Shown: piece by piece, positions 1-7,459 of the stretch
How positions within the stretch are numbered: position 1 is the stretch's first letter
How the letters are laid out: every line of letters starts with the position of its first letter
NCBI GenBank assembly: GCA_012841005.1
Contig: DUVO01000168.1
Coordinates: 1 to 11,522, forward strand
Reading direction: 5' to 3'
Source: Bacillota bacterium
Lineage (GTDB): Bacteria; Bacillota; DTU030
Length of the DNA stretch: 11,522 nucleotides
Notes under the pieces: model-generated
What the model was told of the DNA's origin: nothing
The model's input: the letters and a program-made list of their open reading frames with translations, nothing else
Database searches by the model: none
Program-made: the position numbers and the translations under genes

Positions 1-113
1 ACCCTCTGCCCGGGATCCCCCGCCTGGAAACCCCCATTGTCCCAGGCGGCAGCCAGGGAAAGGGGGGCCCATTTTTCCACGATCCCGGCAATATCACCGG
101 CCCTTACAGGCAT
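1..113 (-). CDS. Nif3-like dinuclear metal centre protein (YqfO type), 3' part outside window
   Basis: Only the first 37 codons are present; the gene runs off the left edge. The ATG (complement of 111-113) opens MPVRAGDIAGIVEKWAPLSL and then reads AAAWDNGGFQAGDPGQRV. This is the N-terminal pattern of Nif3/YqfO proteins, in which a short helix leads into a 'P..LAE.WDN.G...G' stretch. The family binds two metal ions and its cellular role is poorly defined. The start overlaps the last 10 bases of trmK, which implies translational coupling and a shared transcript. The trmK-nif3 pairing is common in Bacillota and supports the call. The metal-binding histidines and most of the fold lie outside the window, so length and intactness cannot be judged. 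The frame is too short to be noticed without its neighbours. Confidence 0.83.
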   Translation of the reverse strand, partial: MPVRAGDIAGIVEKWAPLSLAAAWDNGGFQAGDPGQR

Positions 114-799
114 TCCCTGATCCCCTCCAATCGTGCCAGTCTAGTTTTTATTTCCCGCATCCGCTCCCAGTTTTCCGTTGACAGGCCTGCCTTCCCTTCC
201 ATCTGGGCCAAAATGGCCCGTTCCCTTTCTATGAGGATATTCAGATGTTCCGGAAGTAAAGGATGCCTGTCCGCCACCAGGCGCGGCCCAAGGGTCAAGG
301 TCACTTCTGTGCTGGCATCCTCCAAACCATGTTCCGCCACTATGACCTCATAAAAACGACCTTTTTCTTCCACGAGGGCCTCGGCGCTGATCCGGAAATA
401 ATGACGGCTGAGCCACAGCCTAAGTTCTCCGGCCTCGGTCATGGGCTGGAGAATAAAGCGACAGACCGATTCCGTTACCCCGGGGCAGTCGCACAAGATT
501 TTCCTGATGGTCCTGCCCCCCATCCCGGCCAGTATTACCACATCTGCTTCCCCTGGGGCCAGGACTTTGAGACCATCGCCCCATCTGACCTGAATGTAAT
601 CAGCCAACCCACTTTTCTGCACCTGACTGGAGGCTAAAAGGTACGGTTTCTCATTAATCTCTCCGGCAATAACCCGGGGACAGATCCCCTTCTTTACCAG
701 GTACACCGACAACAAAGCATGATCACTGCCTATGTCTGCTGCTATGCTTCCCTCGGGTACCAGCAGCGCAACCTGTTCCAGGCGCGGGGAAAGATTCAT
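104..799 (-). CDS. trmK: tRNA (adenine(22)-N1)-methyltransferase TrmK
   Basis: A 231-residue SAM-dependent methyltransferase. The family methylates N1 of adenine 22 in the D-loop region of certain bacterial tRNAs, in the cytoplasm. The N-terminus (residues 1-20) leads into the SAM-binding motif DIGSDHALL (22-30). The family signature AGMGG follows at 91-95 in the Rossmann fold, then LQPMTEAGELRLWL (117-130). The C-terminal part, from about 165, is rich in Arg, Glu and Leu and fits the helical/coiled-coil extension of the family. Length is usual for TrmK. The ATG has a very G-rich ribosome site (AGGGGGGG, 5 bases away). The gene lies 62 bases after sigA, behind a terminator, and overlaps the downstream nif3-like start by 10 bases. 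No room is seen for a promoter between terminator and start, so expression probably depends on read-through or on a promoter inside sigA. Confidence 0.95.
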   Translation of the reverse strand: MNLSPRLEQVALLVPEGSIAADIGSDHALLSVYLVKKGICPRVIAGEINEKPYLLASSQVQKSGLADYIQVRWGDGLKVLAPGEADVVILAGMGGRTIRKILCDCPGVTESVCRFILQPMTEAGELRLWLSRHYFRISAEALVEEKGRFYEVIVAEHGLEDASTEVTLTLGPRLVADRHPLLPEHLNILIERERAILAQMEGKAGLSTENWERMREIKTRLARLEGIRECL

Positions 800-820
800 A
801 TTACCCCCCCTGCACGGTGA

Positions 821-857
821 TGAAAAACAAAAGGCAGGGAGAAAAACTTCCTGCCTT
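821..857 (-). terminator. Intrinsic terminator after sigA
   Basis: Read on the minus strand, AAGGCAGG and CCTGCCTT form a perfect 8-bp stem (850-857 with 831-838) around an 11-base loop, followed by TTGTTTTTC. The hairpin begins five bases after the sigA stop codon. The U-tract is interrupted by one G, so some read-through into trmK, whose ATG is about 20 bases further on, is plausible. Confidence 0.82.
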
Positions 858-861
858 CCGC

Positions 862-1944
862 CTATTCTAAGAAATCCTTCAGCTTTTTGCTGCGGCTGGG
901 ATGCCGGAGCTTACGCAATGCCTTGGCCTCAATCTGGCGGATCCGTTCCCGGGTTACACCAAAGATCTGGCCCACCTCTTCCAAGGTGCGGGCCCGGCCA
1001 TCATCAATCCCGAACCGCAGGCGCAGGACCTTTTTCTCCCTTGGCGTCAGCGTTTCCAGTACTTCTTCTAATTGCTCCTTGAGCAGGGCAAAGGAGGCAG
1101 CATCAGCCGGGGAGGGGGCATCATGATCTTCGATAAAATCCCCCAGGTGGCTGTCTTCCTCTTCACCAATAGGCGTCTCGAGGGACACAGGTTCCTGGGC
1201 AATCTTCATCACTTCCCGGACCTTTTCCTCGCTTATCCCCATTTCTTCGGCAATCTCTTCCGGCAGGGGATCACGCCCCAGTTCTTGCAAAAGCTGCCGG
1301 GAAACCCGGACCAGTTTATTGATAGTCTCTACCATATGCACCGGGATCCGGATTGTACGGGCCTGGTCGGCAATGGCCCTGGTGATAGCCTGGCGAATCC
1401 ACCAGGTAGCATAGGTGCTGAATTTAAACCCCTTGCGGTAATCGAATTTTTCCACCGCCTTGAGGAGCCCCAGGTTTCCTTCCTGGATCAGGTCCAGAAA
1501 TAACATACCCCGTCCCACATAGCGCTTGGCAATACTCACGACCAGTCGAAGGTTTGCCTCAGCCAGAATCCTTTTTGCGTTTTCGTCACCCTGTTCCATT
1601 CTCTTGGCCAGTTCGATCTCTTCCTGCGCTGTCAATAACGGTACCCTTCCAATCTCTTTTAGATACATACGCACTGGATCATCTATAGCTATCCCTTCCG
1701 GGACAGTTATATCCAACTCTTCCTCAATGGGGGCATCGGGAGACCCTTCCTTATCTCCTTCATCAACAACTTCAATACCCATTTCTGTTAACACTTCATA
1801 GATACGATCAATCTGGTCTGGATCCAGGTCAACATCCTGTAAAGAGTCCATTATCTCATTATAGGTCAAGAGACCTCGCTTTTTCCCCTTGAGCAAGAGG
1901 GCATCCAAGCTTTCCAGTTTTGGTAGTTCGATCTTTTTGGCCAT
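862..1944 (-). CDS. sigA: Primary RNA polymerase sigma factor SigA (RpoD)
   Basis: A 360-residue housekeeping sigma-70 factor that directs core RNA polymerase to -35/-10 promoters. A short region 1.1-like N-terminus (about 6-55) and an acidic linker (60-80) precede region 1.2 ([17 protein letters not shown], 88-104). Region 2 covers about 128-200 and includes [16 protein letters not shown] (131-146), [19 protein letters not shown] and [16 protein letters not shown] (176-191). Region 3 covers about 205-280. Region 4 covers about 290-355 and carries the helix-turn-helix [20 protein letters not shown] (322-341). The size matches Gram-positive SigA, without the large spacer of the proteobacterial protein. 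ATG start; the ribosome site GGAAGGGGGG lies 8 bases upstream. The 49-base gap to dnaG holds no terminator, so the two are probably co-transcribed, as in the classical macromolecular-synthesis operon. An intrinsic terminator follows. Confidence 0.99.
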   Translation of the reverse strand: MAKKIELPKLESLDALLLKGKKRGLLTYNEIMDSLQDVDLDPDQIDRIYEVLTEMGIEVVDEGDKEGSPDAPIEEELDITVPEGIAIDDPVRMYLKEIGRVPLLTAQEEIELAKRMEQGDENAKRILAEANLRLVVSIAKRYVGRGMLFLDLIQEGNLGLLKAVEKFDYRKGFKFSTYATWWIRQAITRAIADQARTIRIPVHMVETINKLVRVSRQLLQELGRDPLPEEIAEEMGISEEKVREVMKIAQEPVSLETPIGEEEDSHLGDFIEDHDAPSPADAASFALLKEQLEEVLETLTPREKKVLRLRFGIDDGRARTLEEVGQIFGVTRERIRQIEAKALRKLRHPSRSKKLKDFLE

Positions 1945-1993
1945 TGCAACTACCCCCCTTCCTGATACCGGATTAGCACCGCTGCCTTTTTTC

Positions 1994-3808
1994 CTATTCC
2001 AACCGATGCAATTGTTTCTGTTTCTCCTCTATTAACTCTATTAATAAATTCGCCTTTTCAGTGCTTTTCCCTTCCCTCTCCAGGGAAATAATTTGTTCCT
2101 GCAATACTTTTTTTTCCTCCAGCAGCTGCTGTTTCTTTACGGCAACCAGGCAATCCTTGATGCTTTTTTCCTTCTGCTCCAGAAAGTGCTCATCTTGTAG
2201 GGAGAGTCGGGAAAGAAGGGCCTTGGTTTCAGAGTCATCCACCCGGGCAAGCAACTCGGCAGGTGTGCATTGCCCTTCCCCGTGGGCCAACCACACAGCC
2301 CGGGCCAGATTCCGGTGGGCCCCAGCCGTAAACTGCTGCCAGGATACTTCCTCGACAATTATTTCCCGGGCTCCCTGGTCGAGGAGACAAAATGTTAAAA
2401 GGGCTTCTTGGGCCCGCAGGTAAGCCGATTTGACCTTTGGTTTTATTGGCTGATTGTGGAAGTCCTGATCTATATTATTCCTTTTCCCCGGTATTCTATC
2501 CCTTTCCTGCCCCCTTTTCCCCCTCCGGGCGCGATACTGCCTGATCTCGGCCCAAAGGGAAGCCTCACTGACCTCCAGGACCCCGGCGATTTTCTTCACC
2601 AGCACCTCCCGTTCCACCTGATGGTCGATATCGACCAGCAGCGGTACCAGACTATTGGTGGCCTGCATCTTTCCTTCCAGGGTCGAAAGGTCAACCTGGT
2701 CCTGCAGCATCTGCAGCCGGTACTCCACCAGGGGCAGGGCATTTTCCAGCAGTTGACCAAAGGCAGTAGCCCCCTTTTCCCTAAGATATGAATCAGGGTC
2801 GCTACCCTGGGGCAAGGGGACTACAGACACCTGACACCCCGCCTCCTTAAGAAGACGGAAACCGCGAAGGGTTGCTTCCTGGCCGGCAGTATCGGCATCA
2901 TAAGCGATGAGAATCCGCCGGCAGTGTCGACTGAGTAGTCCGGCCTGATCGTAGGTCAAAGCGGTACCCAGGGAGGCCACTACATTGGGCCAGCCATATT
3001 GGTGGACAGCCAGGGCATCAAGGTATCCCTCCACCACCAGAACCCAACCCAGTTCCCGAATTGCCCCGGCTGCCAGATGGAGGCCGTAAAGGTTTTTTCC
3101 CTTGCTGTAGATGGTGGTCTCCGGCGAATTCAGGTACTTGGGTTGGGAATTGTCCAGGACCCGCCCCCCAAAGGCTACCACCCGGCCCCTTTGATCCCAG
3201 ATGGGAAAAATCAGCCGGCTGCGAAACCGGTCATAGTAACCACCCGCTTTACCGGGTAGAGCCAATCCTGTCTTAATCAGTTGTTCGGCATCGTAACCCC
3301 GTTTACTAAAGAACTGGATCAGGTTACTCCAACCTGGAGGGGCATAACCCAGCATAAACTTCTTGATTGTTTCCCTCTCAATTCCCCGTTGCTGGCAGTA
3401 ATTCCTGCCTTCCTCTCCCGGTGCAAGGTTAAGGAGAATATGGTGGTAAAAGCGAGCAGCCAGGGCAAGTATTTTGTAAAGGGTCTGACGTTCCCGGTAC
3501 CTTTTCTGCTCGTGGGGGTCCTGCTCCTGCAGGGGAATGCCCGCCCGCTCGGCCAGGATTTCCAGGGCGCCTTTAAAATCAGTTTTCTCCCAAAGTTCAA
3601 CAAACTTAAATACATCTCCCCCTACCTGACAGCCAAAACAGAAAAAAAGCTGCTTTTCCGGGGAAACTGTGAAGGATGGTGTTTTTTCCTGGTGAAAAGG
3701 GCACAAGCCGGTGTAGTTCTTACCCTGTTTTTTCAGAGGAACCCGTTCCCCAATAATCGTGACAATATCACTGGCTTCCCTTACCCTCTCAATCACCTCA
3801 GATAACAT
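1994..3808 (-). CDS. dnaG: DNA primase DnaG
   Basis: Synthesises RNA primers for replication, working with the replicative helicase. With the ATG at 3808 it has 604 residues, the usual length. The N-terminal CHC2 zinc finger shows C36 and H39 (in [11 protein letters not shown]) and C57 and C60 (in [11 protein letters not shown]). The catalytic core has the TOPRIM signature VVEGYLDAL (258-266) and the metal-binding DAD (304-306) followed by TAGQEA. The last 170 or so residues form the helical helicase-binding region. Two starts are possible. The ATG at 3808 has AGGTGG 5 bases upstream and is preferred. A GTG at 3817 would add three residues and has only AAGGG upstream. The gene follows yqxD by about 70-80 bases and precedes sigA, the conserved Bacillota order. 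No frame break is seen. Confidence 0.98.
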   Translation of the reverse strand: MLSEVIERVREASDIVTIIGERVPLKKQGKNYTGLCPFHQEKTPSFTVSPEKQLFFCFGCQVGGDVFKFVELWEKTDFKGALEILAERAGIPLQEQDPHEQKRYRERQTLYKILALAARFYHHILLNLAPGEEGRNYCQQRGIERETIKKFMLGYAPPGWSNLIQFFSKRGYDAEQLIKTGLALPGKAGGYYDRFRSRLIFPIWDQRGRVVAFGGRVLDNSQPKYLNSPETTIYSKGKNLYGLHLAAGAIRELGWVLVVEGYLDALAVHQYGWPNVVASLGTALTYDQAGLLSRHCRRILIAYDADTAGQEATLRGFRLLKEAGCQVSVVPLPQGSDPDSYLREKGATAFGQLLENALPLVEYRLQMLQDQVDLSTLEGKMQATNSLVPLLVDIDHQVEREVLVKKIAGVLEVSEASLWAEIRQYRARRGKRGQERDRIPGKRNNIDQDFHNQPIKPKVKSAYLRAQEALLTFCLLDQGAREIIVEEVSWQQFTAGAHRNLARAVWLAHGEGQCTPAELLARVDDSETKALLSRLSLQDEHFLEQKEKSIKDCLVAVKKQQLLEEKKVLQEQIISLEREGKSTEKANLLIELIEEKQKQLHRLE

Positions 3809-3886
3809 GTCAACCACCTATCCCTTAGGACAATTAGTATTCGCTGTTAAAAACCTTTTTCCTGCCCAGAGCCAAATAAATATACC

Positions 3887-4354
3887 CTATCCGGGTAAGA
3901 CAGGGTAACAATCAGCAGAATCCAGGAGTTTAGCCAGGTTTTTCTTGAAACGCTGATTATCCGCCAGGGAGTGCCTACGCGGGCCTTTGGTCTTCCCTCC
4001 TCCTCTCCTCACCCTGGCACTTAGATAACGTTCAAAGAGGAGCCTCTCTATCCTGTCCCCGGAATAAATAAAACCCCTGGGCGAAATAGCAGCTGCTCCC
4101 CGGGACAAAACAAGGGCAGAGAGGCCATAATCTGCCGTCACCACAACATCTCCCGGGTCAACCAAATTGGTGATTACCATGTCGCTTTCCTGGTCAACAC
4201 TGTCGACCCAAATGGTCTCGTGGGCTTCTATCTTTGCAGACCAATGGGCAATACTGGCCACATGGAGTACCTTAATACCCCGCTCACCGGCAACTTCAAG
4301 GGCAATCTGCCTTGTCGTACCAGGGCAAGCATCACCATCAAGAAGGATTTTCAT
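3887..4354 (-). CDS. yqxD: YaiI/YqxD family (UPF0178, DUF188) protein
   Basis: A 155-residue protein of the YaiI/YqxD family, whose fold is related to PIN/NYN nucleases and whose biochemical role is not established. The family's N-terminal motif is present as ILLDGDACP (3-11), with acidic D6 and D8 as likely metal ligands. A second acidic motif, VVVTADYGLSALVLSRGA, lies in the middle, followed by AISPRGFIYS. The basic C-terminal segment contains VRRGGGKTKGPRRHS and is typical of the family. The start is an ATG with AAAGGG close by and AAGGAG further upstream. It lies directly before dnaG, exactly as yqxD does in B. subtilis. The gap to dnaG has no terminator, so co-transcription is likely. 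Identity is confident; function is not. Confidence 0.93.
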   Translation of the reverse strand: MKILLDGDACPGTTRQIALEVAGERGIKVLHVASIAHWSAKIEAHETIWVDSVDQESDMVITNLVDPGDVVVTADYGLSALVLSRGAAAISPRGFIYSGDRIERLLFERYLSARVRRGGGKTKGPRRHSLADNQRFKKNLAKLLDSADCYPVLPG

Positions 4355-4465
4355 TTTGCCCTTTGATTCTCCTTTAGTTTAGTTCCATTATTTCGTTATA
4401 TCCCGGGGGAATTCCTTCCCCATGGGGCTTTCACTTTCTCTGCCCGGGAAAAAGGCGCCCGTGAA

Positions 4466-4786
4466 CTAGGTTGAAGGAGCAGCCCTGGTATAATTGGGAC
4501 ATTTGCGACAGGCGGCAACACTCGGGAGCACCCTGTCATTGAGACTGCACATCAAAACCACTACACTCTCTCCAGAGTTAAAGAAACGTTTCAGTGGTTC
4601 CAGGTAGAGACAATGCTCTGCATTCATTATGGCCGGGATTTCACAGCCGGCACATGCCCATTCTTGTTTAAGATCTGATACCTTAAGCATGACTTTTCCG
4701 GCCAGGCAGCGAAACATTTCCTGGCAATCGCCCCCTTGCCCCTTACAGCCCTCCGGGATCAGATAAATACAGTTGACATCCCCCAT
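4466..4786 (-). CDS. Small cysteine-rich protein of unknown function
   Basis: A 106-residue protein that I do not recognise. It has ten cysteines (6, 14, 21, 27, 45, 48, 59, 80, 93, 96), including two CxxC pairs (45-48 CAGC and 93-96 CRKC) and a CKGQGGDCQEMFRC cluster (14-27). There is no signal peptide or membrane segment, so it is probably cytoplasmic, and the cysteines suggest a zinc or iron-sulfur site rather than disulfides. The ATG at 4786 is preferred because GGAGGGG lies 5 bases upstream; a TTG at 4801 would start inside that ribosome site. It sits 92 bases after dgt and 111 bases before yqxD, with no clear terminator on either side, so it is probably part of the same transcript. An alternative is a redox or metal-sensing protein, but no known domain is recognised. 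Confidence 0.72.
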   Translation of the reverse strand: MGDVNCIYLIPEGCKGQGGDCQEMFRCLAGKVMLKVSDLKQEWACAGCEIPAIMNAEHCLYLEPLKRFFNSGESVVVLMCSLNDRVLPSVAACRKCPNYTRAAPST

Positions 4787-4878
4787 TGGCTCCCCTCCCA
4801 AAATCCCCCCCAGGGGAGAAAAGAAACACCCTATCTTGATTTTATTTGGGCTCAGGGGTAAATATACCTTTCTTTCCC

Positions 4879-5868
4879 CTAGTCAAAGAGTTTAAAGCCT
4901 GCAGGGACAAAATAGGTGTTAAACTGTTTAATGGCAAAGCGATCCGTCATGCCTGCAATGTAATCCACCACTGCTTGTTCCAGATCCCTTCCCTTTGCAT
5001 GTCCTTCCACTTCCTGGGGATGCTCCAAATAAAACCGGTACAGTTGTTTGATCAGCTTTTTTGCCTTTTCTTCCTCCCCCTTGGCCCGGGGGTTGGTGTA
5101 TACATGCTGAAATAAATATGACCGCAGCTGCAGGGTGGCTTCCTCCACCTCAGGGCTCATTTGTATCATTTCCTTGCCCCAGCTGGTACTTATTAAGTCG
5201 GTAACCATTTTATTGATCCGGGATTTGTGCTCCCAGCCCAGAACTTGCAAACACTCCCGGGGTAAATCCTCCTGCCTAATAACACCGGCCCTCAGGGCAT
5301 CATCAATATCATGGTTGATATAGGCAACCCGGTCTGCAATCTTGACTACCTGTCCCTCCAGGGTTGACGGGGTTGCGCCGGTATGGTTCAGGATGCCGTC
5401 CCTGACCTCCCAGGTAAGGTTTAAGCCCTGCTCTCCTTCTAATACATCAACTACCCTGAGACTCTGCTCATTATGACGAAAACCCCTGGGCGACACCTCA
5501 TTGAGGGCCTCTTCCCCCGAATGACCAAAGGGTGTATGGCCCAAATCGTGCCCCAGGGCAATGGCCTCGGTTAAATCCTCATTCAGCCTCAGGGCCCGGG
5601 CGATGGTGCGGGCAATCTGGGCCACTTCCAGGGTATGGGTCAGGCGCATCCGGTAATGATCCCCTTCGGGGGCAATAAAAACCTGGGTCTTATGCTTTAA
5701 ACGGCGAAAAGCCTTGGAATGGATAATCCTGTCCCGGTCCCGCTGGAAACAGGTCCTGACCTGACACTCTTCCTCGGGCAGCCGGCGTCCCCTGGAGCGG
5801 CTGCTCAAGGTGGCCCTGGCAGAAAGCATCTCTGCCTCCCTCTCCTCAGCCTGTAAGCGAAGGAGCAT
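4879..5868 (-). CDS. dgt: Deoxyguanosinetriphosphate triphosphohydrolase-like HD protein (Dgt)
   Basis: An HD-superfamily metal-dependent hydrolase. The family splits dNTPs into deoxynucleosides and triphosphate and so helps set the dNTP pool. The 329-residue form starts at the ATG at 5868. Conserved elements run in order: RTCFQRDRDRIIHSKAFRRL (38-57), KHKTQVF (58-64), H78 in RLTHTLEV, the metal-binding pair H107-D108 in GHDLGHTPFGH (106-116), HNEQS (132-136), and D179 in IADRVAYINHDIDDA. These give the H...HD...D metal site. The length fits the short Bacillota/cyanobacterial type-2 Dgt rather than the E. coli enzyme of about 500 residues. The start is set by an excellent ribosome site (AGGAGAGGTG, 5875-5884). 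The frame continues upstream to 5982, but that extension lacks a ribosome site and family similarity. Substrate preference cannot be read from sequence. Confidence 0.93.
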   Translation of the reverse strand: MLLRLQAEEREAEMLSARATLSSRSRGRRLPEEECQVRTCFQRDRDRIIHSKAFRRLKHKTQVFIAPEGDHYRMRLTHTLEVAQIARTIARALRLNEDLTEAIALGHDLGHTPFGHSGEEALNEVSPRGFRHNEQSLRVVDVLEGEQGLNLTWEVRDGILNHTGATPSTLEGQVVKIADRVAYINHDIDDALRAGVIRQEDLPRECLQVLGWEHKSRINKMVTDLISTSWGKEMIQMSPEVEEATLQLRSYLFQHVYTNPRAKGEEEKAKKLIKQLYRFYLEHPQEVEGHAKGRDLEQAVVDYIAGMTDRFAIKQFNTYFVPAGFKLFD

Positions 5869-5874
5869 CCCTCT

Positions 5875-5884
5875 CACCTCTCCT
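5875..5884 (-). promoter_or_regulatory. Ribosome binding site fixing the dgt start
   Basis: On the minus strand AGGAGAGGTG ends 6 bases before the ATG at 5868. It is the only good Shine-Dalgarno in the open frame that reaches back to 5982, and so it decides the start of dgt. Confidence 0.8.
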
Positions 5885-6004
5885 GTAAGAATTAACTGAG
5901 CCATCCCTTTGGAGCAGCTGTTGTGTTTACTAACTCTTTGCCTGATCCTTATTGTGTCTTTAAAGAATGATCTGCCTTTCAATAATCATATTCTTTCAAT
6001 CTAA
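5885..6004. other. AT-rich gap upstream of dgt, no gene seen
   Basis: This forms most of the 355 bases between dgt and the unknown protein gene; the rest is taken by the small ORF at 6005-6176. It is AT-rich compared with the genes. On the minus strand it has two TTGAAA boxes (5994-5999 and 5977-5982), but neither has a matching -10 at 16-18 bases. No hairpin with a U-tract is visible. A dgt promoter probably lies here, but I cannot place it. Confidence 0.4.
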
Positions 6005-6176
6005 TTATTTTCCTTTTTTACTTTTCTTCTCCTCCGCTGTTTTAACAAGCAGATCCCCCCGGTTATTGGTAACAATAAAAGGGTACTGCCCCTTTTTCAA
6101 GAGACAATACCCCCATTTTTTTAATAATATTATAGGACTCTAGGTGCATCCCCTGAACCTGGGACATGTTTATCAT
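6005..6176 (-). pseudogene. Small ORF of about 56 residues, frame broken at an A7 run
   Basis: The minus strand has AGAGGAGA, then 10 bases, then ATG (6176). That frame reads MINMSQVQGMHLESYNIIKK up to a run of seven A (plus-strand T7 at 6116-6122). Unshifted, it stops after 37 codons. If one A is skipped, the next frame continues WGYCLLKKGQYPFIVTNNRG and then DLLVKTAEE and a Lys-rich tail, ending TAA at 6005. Joined, this gives a 56-residue protein of natural composition, with an aromatic core and a charged KKSKKGK end. I do not recognise the family. The gene lies 47 bases after the unknown beta-rich protein gene and may share its transcript. It could be a decayed gene, a sequencing indel, or a product of slippage on A7. 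It could also be two meaningless short frames. Confidence 0.42.
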
Positions 6177-6223
6177 GCGCAAATATCTCCTCTGCTCAAT
6201 TTCAATTCCTACCCCAAACAAAC

Positions 6224-6742
6224 TTAACGGGGGTCATATCCCACTACTGTCCAAATGCCCGTTTCATCCTGTCGCACCAGTCTCTTGAGATAGACCCGCT
6301 CGATGGGACCAGTGGTTACCTCCACAACTGCCTCCGCAGAATTATTGCTTACCAGTTTAAAGGACGACATGTGTATTTCTGGTTCACCCTGAATTCCTTC
6401 CGGCGTTACCTTTAGATTGACGAAGGTAAGGGATACCTGCAATGGATCAAGCTGCCAGGGGCTGCTTCCCCTATCCACCTGTTTTTGGTCAGCCGCAACA
6501 ACCTCATTATCTACGGAAACCTTTACCTGGGCCTTACTCACCAGATCCTCAGCAGAATTGGGAAGAGCAATATCGGCTGCAATCTGACCGGCTAATTCTA
6601 TCCTCTGAGCCCCTTCGATCTGGATCTCAATGCCGTTCTGTCTCCACCGCAATCGCTCCGGCAGGACCTCAAGGGGGCCTTCGGCAGCAGTACCAAGGGC
6701 TGAAAGCTTGTAGGGCCCGATATTGCGCTGTGCAAACCGCAC
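6224..6742 (-). CDS. Unknown beta-rich protein next to the ECF sigma factor
   Basis: A 172-codon frame from GTG 6742 to TAA 6224. I do not recognise the family. From about residue 35 it alternates beta-type and polar residues (IEIQIEGAQRIELAGQIAAD, LQVSLTFVNLKVTPEGI) and ends with VYLKRLVRQDETGIWTVVGYDPR-like strands (written in parts: VYLKRLVRQDET, GIWTVVGYDPR). That ending resembles the closing strands of NTF2/SnoaL-like or extracytoplasmic accessory domains, but the match is loose. There is no signal peptide or membrane helix. The first 25 codons overlap the end of the ECF sigma gene in another frame and lack a convincing ribosome site. The true start may be lower, for example TTG at 6652, or the frame may be joined to the sigma factor by a +1 shift. 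The C-terminal 140 or so residues are the trustworthy part. Confidence 0.68.
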   Translation of the reverse strand: MRFAQRNIGPYKLSALGTAAEGPLEVLPERLRWRQNGIEIQIEGAQRIELAGQIAADIALPNSAEDLVSKAQVKVSVDNEVVAADQKQVDRGSSPWQLDPLQVSLTFVNLKVTPEGIQGEPEIHMSSFKLVSNNSAEAVVEVTTGPIERVYLKRLVRQDETGIWTVVGYDPR

Positions 6743-7208
6743 CTTCTGTCTTCCCGACCAGCTTTGCAGTTTCTGCTACCGAATAGCCTTGAATAATTCG
6801 TAAAGCAAGAATGGTTTGCTGTTCCTGGCTTAACCTGGCCAGTGCCCTTTCCAGCAGTAAACGCTGTGTTATTTCATTTTGCTGATCCCCGCTGGCGGTT
6901 TCTTCCGGATTTATGTCATGCAGATTAACTAATACCCCTCCGCGTTTCTTCTGCCGCCAGCGATCTCGTATCAAGTTGAGGGAGACCGTCTTCATAAAAC
7001 CCAGGAAATTATCCTGGGGCACTTTATTTTTCTGCATGTAGCCCAATGTCTTGACATATGTTTCTTGAGTGATATCCTCCGCCTCCTCTCGGTTTTGTAC
7101 TTTATAATAGATAAAAAGATAAAGAGGTTCCCAGGTGGCTTGGCATATCTTTTCAATTGCTCTGCGGTCACCTTCTGCAGCCAATTTATACTCATCGACA
7201 GCTATCAC
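6669..7208 (-). CDS. ECF-type RNA polymerase sigma factor (SigM/SigW-like group)
   Basis: A 179-residue sigma-70 family factor of the extracytoplasmic-function type, having only sigma-2 and sigma-4. Sigma-2 (about 8-90) includes AAEGDRRAIEKICQATWEPL, the region 2.2 motif EEAEDITQETYVKTL, and region 2.4 FLGFMKTVSLNLIRDRWRQK. After a short linker, sigma-4 (about 118-168) has LERALARLSQEQQTILALRI, then the helix-turn-helix YSVAETAKLVGKTEGAVCTA and QYRALQAF. The last ten residues (SPWYCCRRPP) look unlike normal ECF ends and overlap the next gene. The start is a GTG at 7208 with AGGA 4 bases upstream; this matches the usual ECF N-terminus. No recognisable anti-sigma factor with a zinc motif or membrane helix is adjacent, so the beta-rich downstream protein is the only candidate partner. 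Its target promoters and signal are unknown. Confidence 0.9.
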   Translation of the reverse strand: MIAVDEYKLAAEGDRRAIEKICQATWEPLYLFIYYKVQNREEAEDITQETYVKTLGYMQKNKVPQDNFLGFMKTVSLNLIRDRWRQKKRGGVLVNLHDINPEETASGDQQNEITQRLLLERALARLSQEQQTILALRIIQGYSVAETAKLVGKTEGAVCTAQYRALQAFSPWYCCRRPP

Positions 7209-7410
7209 AAATCCTATACCTTCTTTCCGGCCCGTTGTTTGTATACATAAATAAAAACGATCTCGCTGGGCAATATGTCACATGAATCTTGGGAGATATA
7301 TATGGTTATCATTCCAATTCATAAAAAATACTTATGAAGAATATTCCTCAGTTCAATCCCTTAAATGGTAACAGAAAGGGAAAAATGCAGGTTGACTTAC
7401 TTTAACAGGT
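7209..7410 (-). other. AT-rich leader region of the ECF sigma gene
   Basis: About 200 bases between the ppdK terminator and the ECF sigma GTG. It is markedly AT-rich and holds a 7-bp inverted repeat (7318-7338), the palindrome TGTATACA (7240-7247), and a TTGAAC box (plus-strand complement near 7350) without a good -10. No gene is supported. The ECF promoter must lie here if the upstream terminator works, but no SigA-type or ECF-type pair is convincing. Confidence 0.4.
7318..7338. repeat. Inverted repeat TTCATAA-N7-TTATGAA
   Basis: Perfect 7-bp arms (7318-7324 and 7332-7338) separated by 7 bases, about 110 bases upstream of the ECF sigma start. The 14-base centre spacing and AT-rich setting are operator-like. 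It lacks a U-tract, so it is not a terminator. Confidence 0.45.
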
Positions 7411-7445
7411 TATAAAAAAACCGCCGCTTGTATAAGCGACGGCTT
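7411..7445 (-). terminator. Strong intrinsic terminator after ppdK
   Basis: On the minus strand CCGTCGCTT (7434-7442) pairs with AAGCGGCGG (7421-7429) around the 4-base loop ATAC, with one G-U pair, and seven T follow directly (7414-7420). It closes the ccpN-ppsR-ppdK unit about 95 bases after the ppdK stop. The 5' arm can be extended by one G-U pair. Confidence 0.9.
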
Positions 7446-7459
7446 TCCCTATACGACGT

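Noticed and set aside
4406..4421. Inverted repeat GGGGAA-N4-TTCCCC between the Cys-rich gene and yqxD
   Set aside because: Only 6 bp and no T-tract on either strand, so not a terminator.
4787..4801. TTG start at 4801 for the Cys-rich protein
   Set aside because: It would put the GGAGGGG ribosome site inside the coding region; the ATG at 4786 is correctly spaced from it.
5869..5982. An N-terminal extension of dgt by 38 codons, from a TTG
   Set aside because: No ribosome site at the TTG, no family similarity in the extension, and an excellent Shine-Dalgarno sits before the ATG at 5868.
7214..7312. A 32-codon ORF (ATG 7312) ending just before the ECF sigma start
   Set aside because: No ribosome site, different frame from the sigma factor, and composition no better than chance in AT-rich DNA.
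7392..7416. Plus-strand TTGACT ... TATAAA resembling a promoter
   Set aside because: The spacer is only 13 bases, it points into the terminator and antisense to ppdK, and no plus-strand gene follows.
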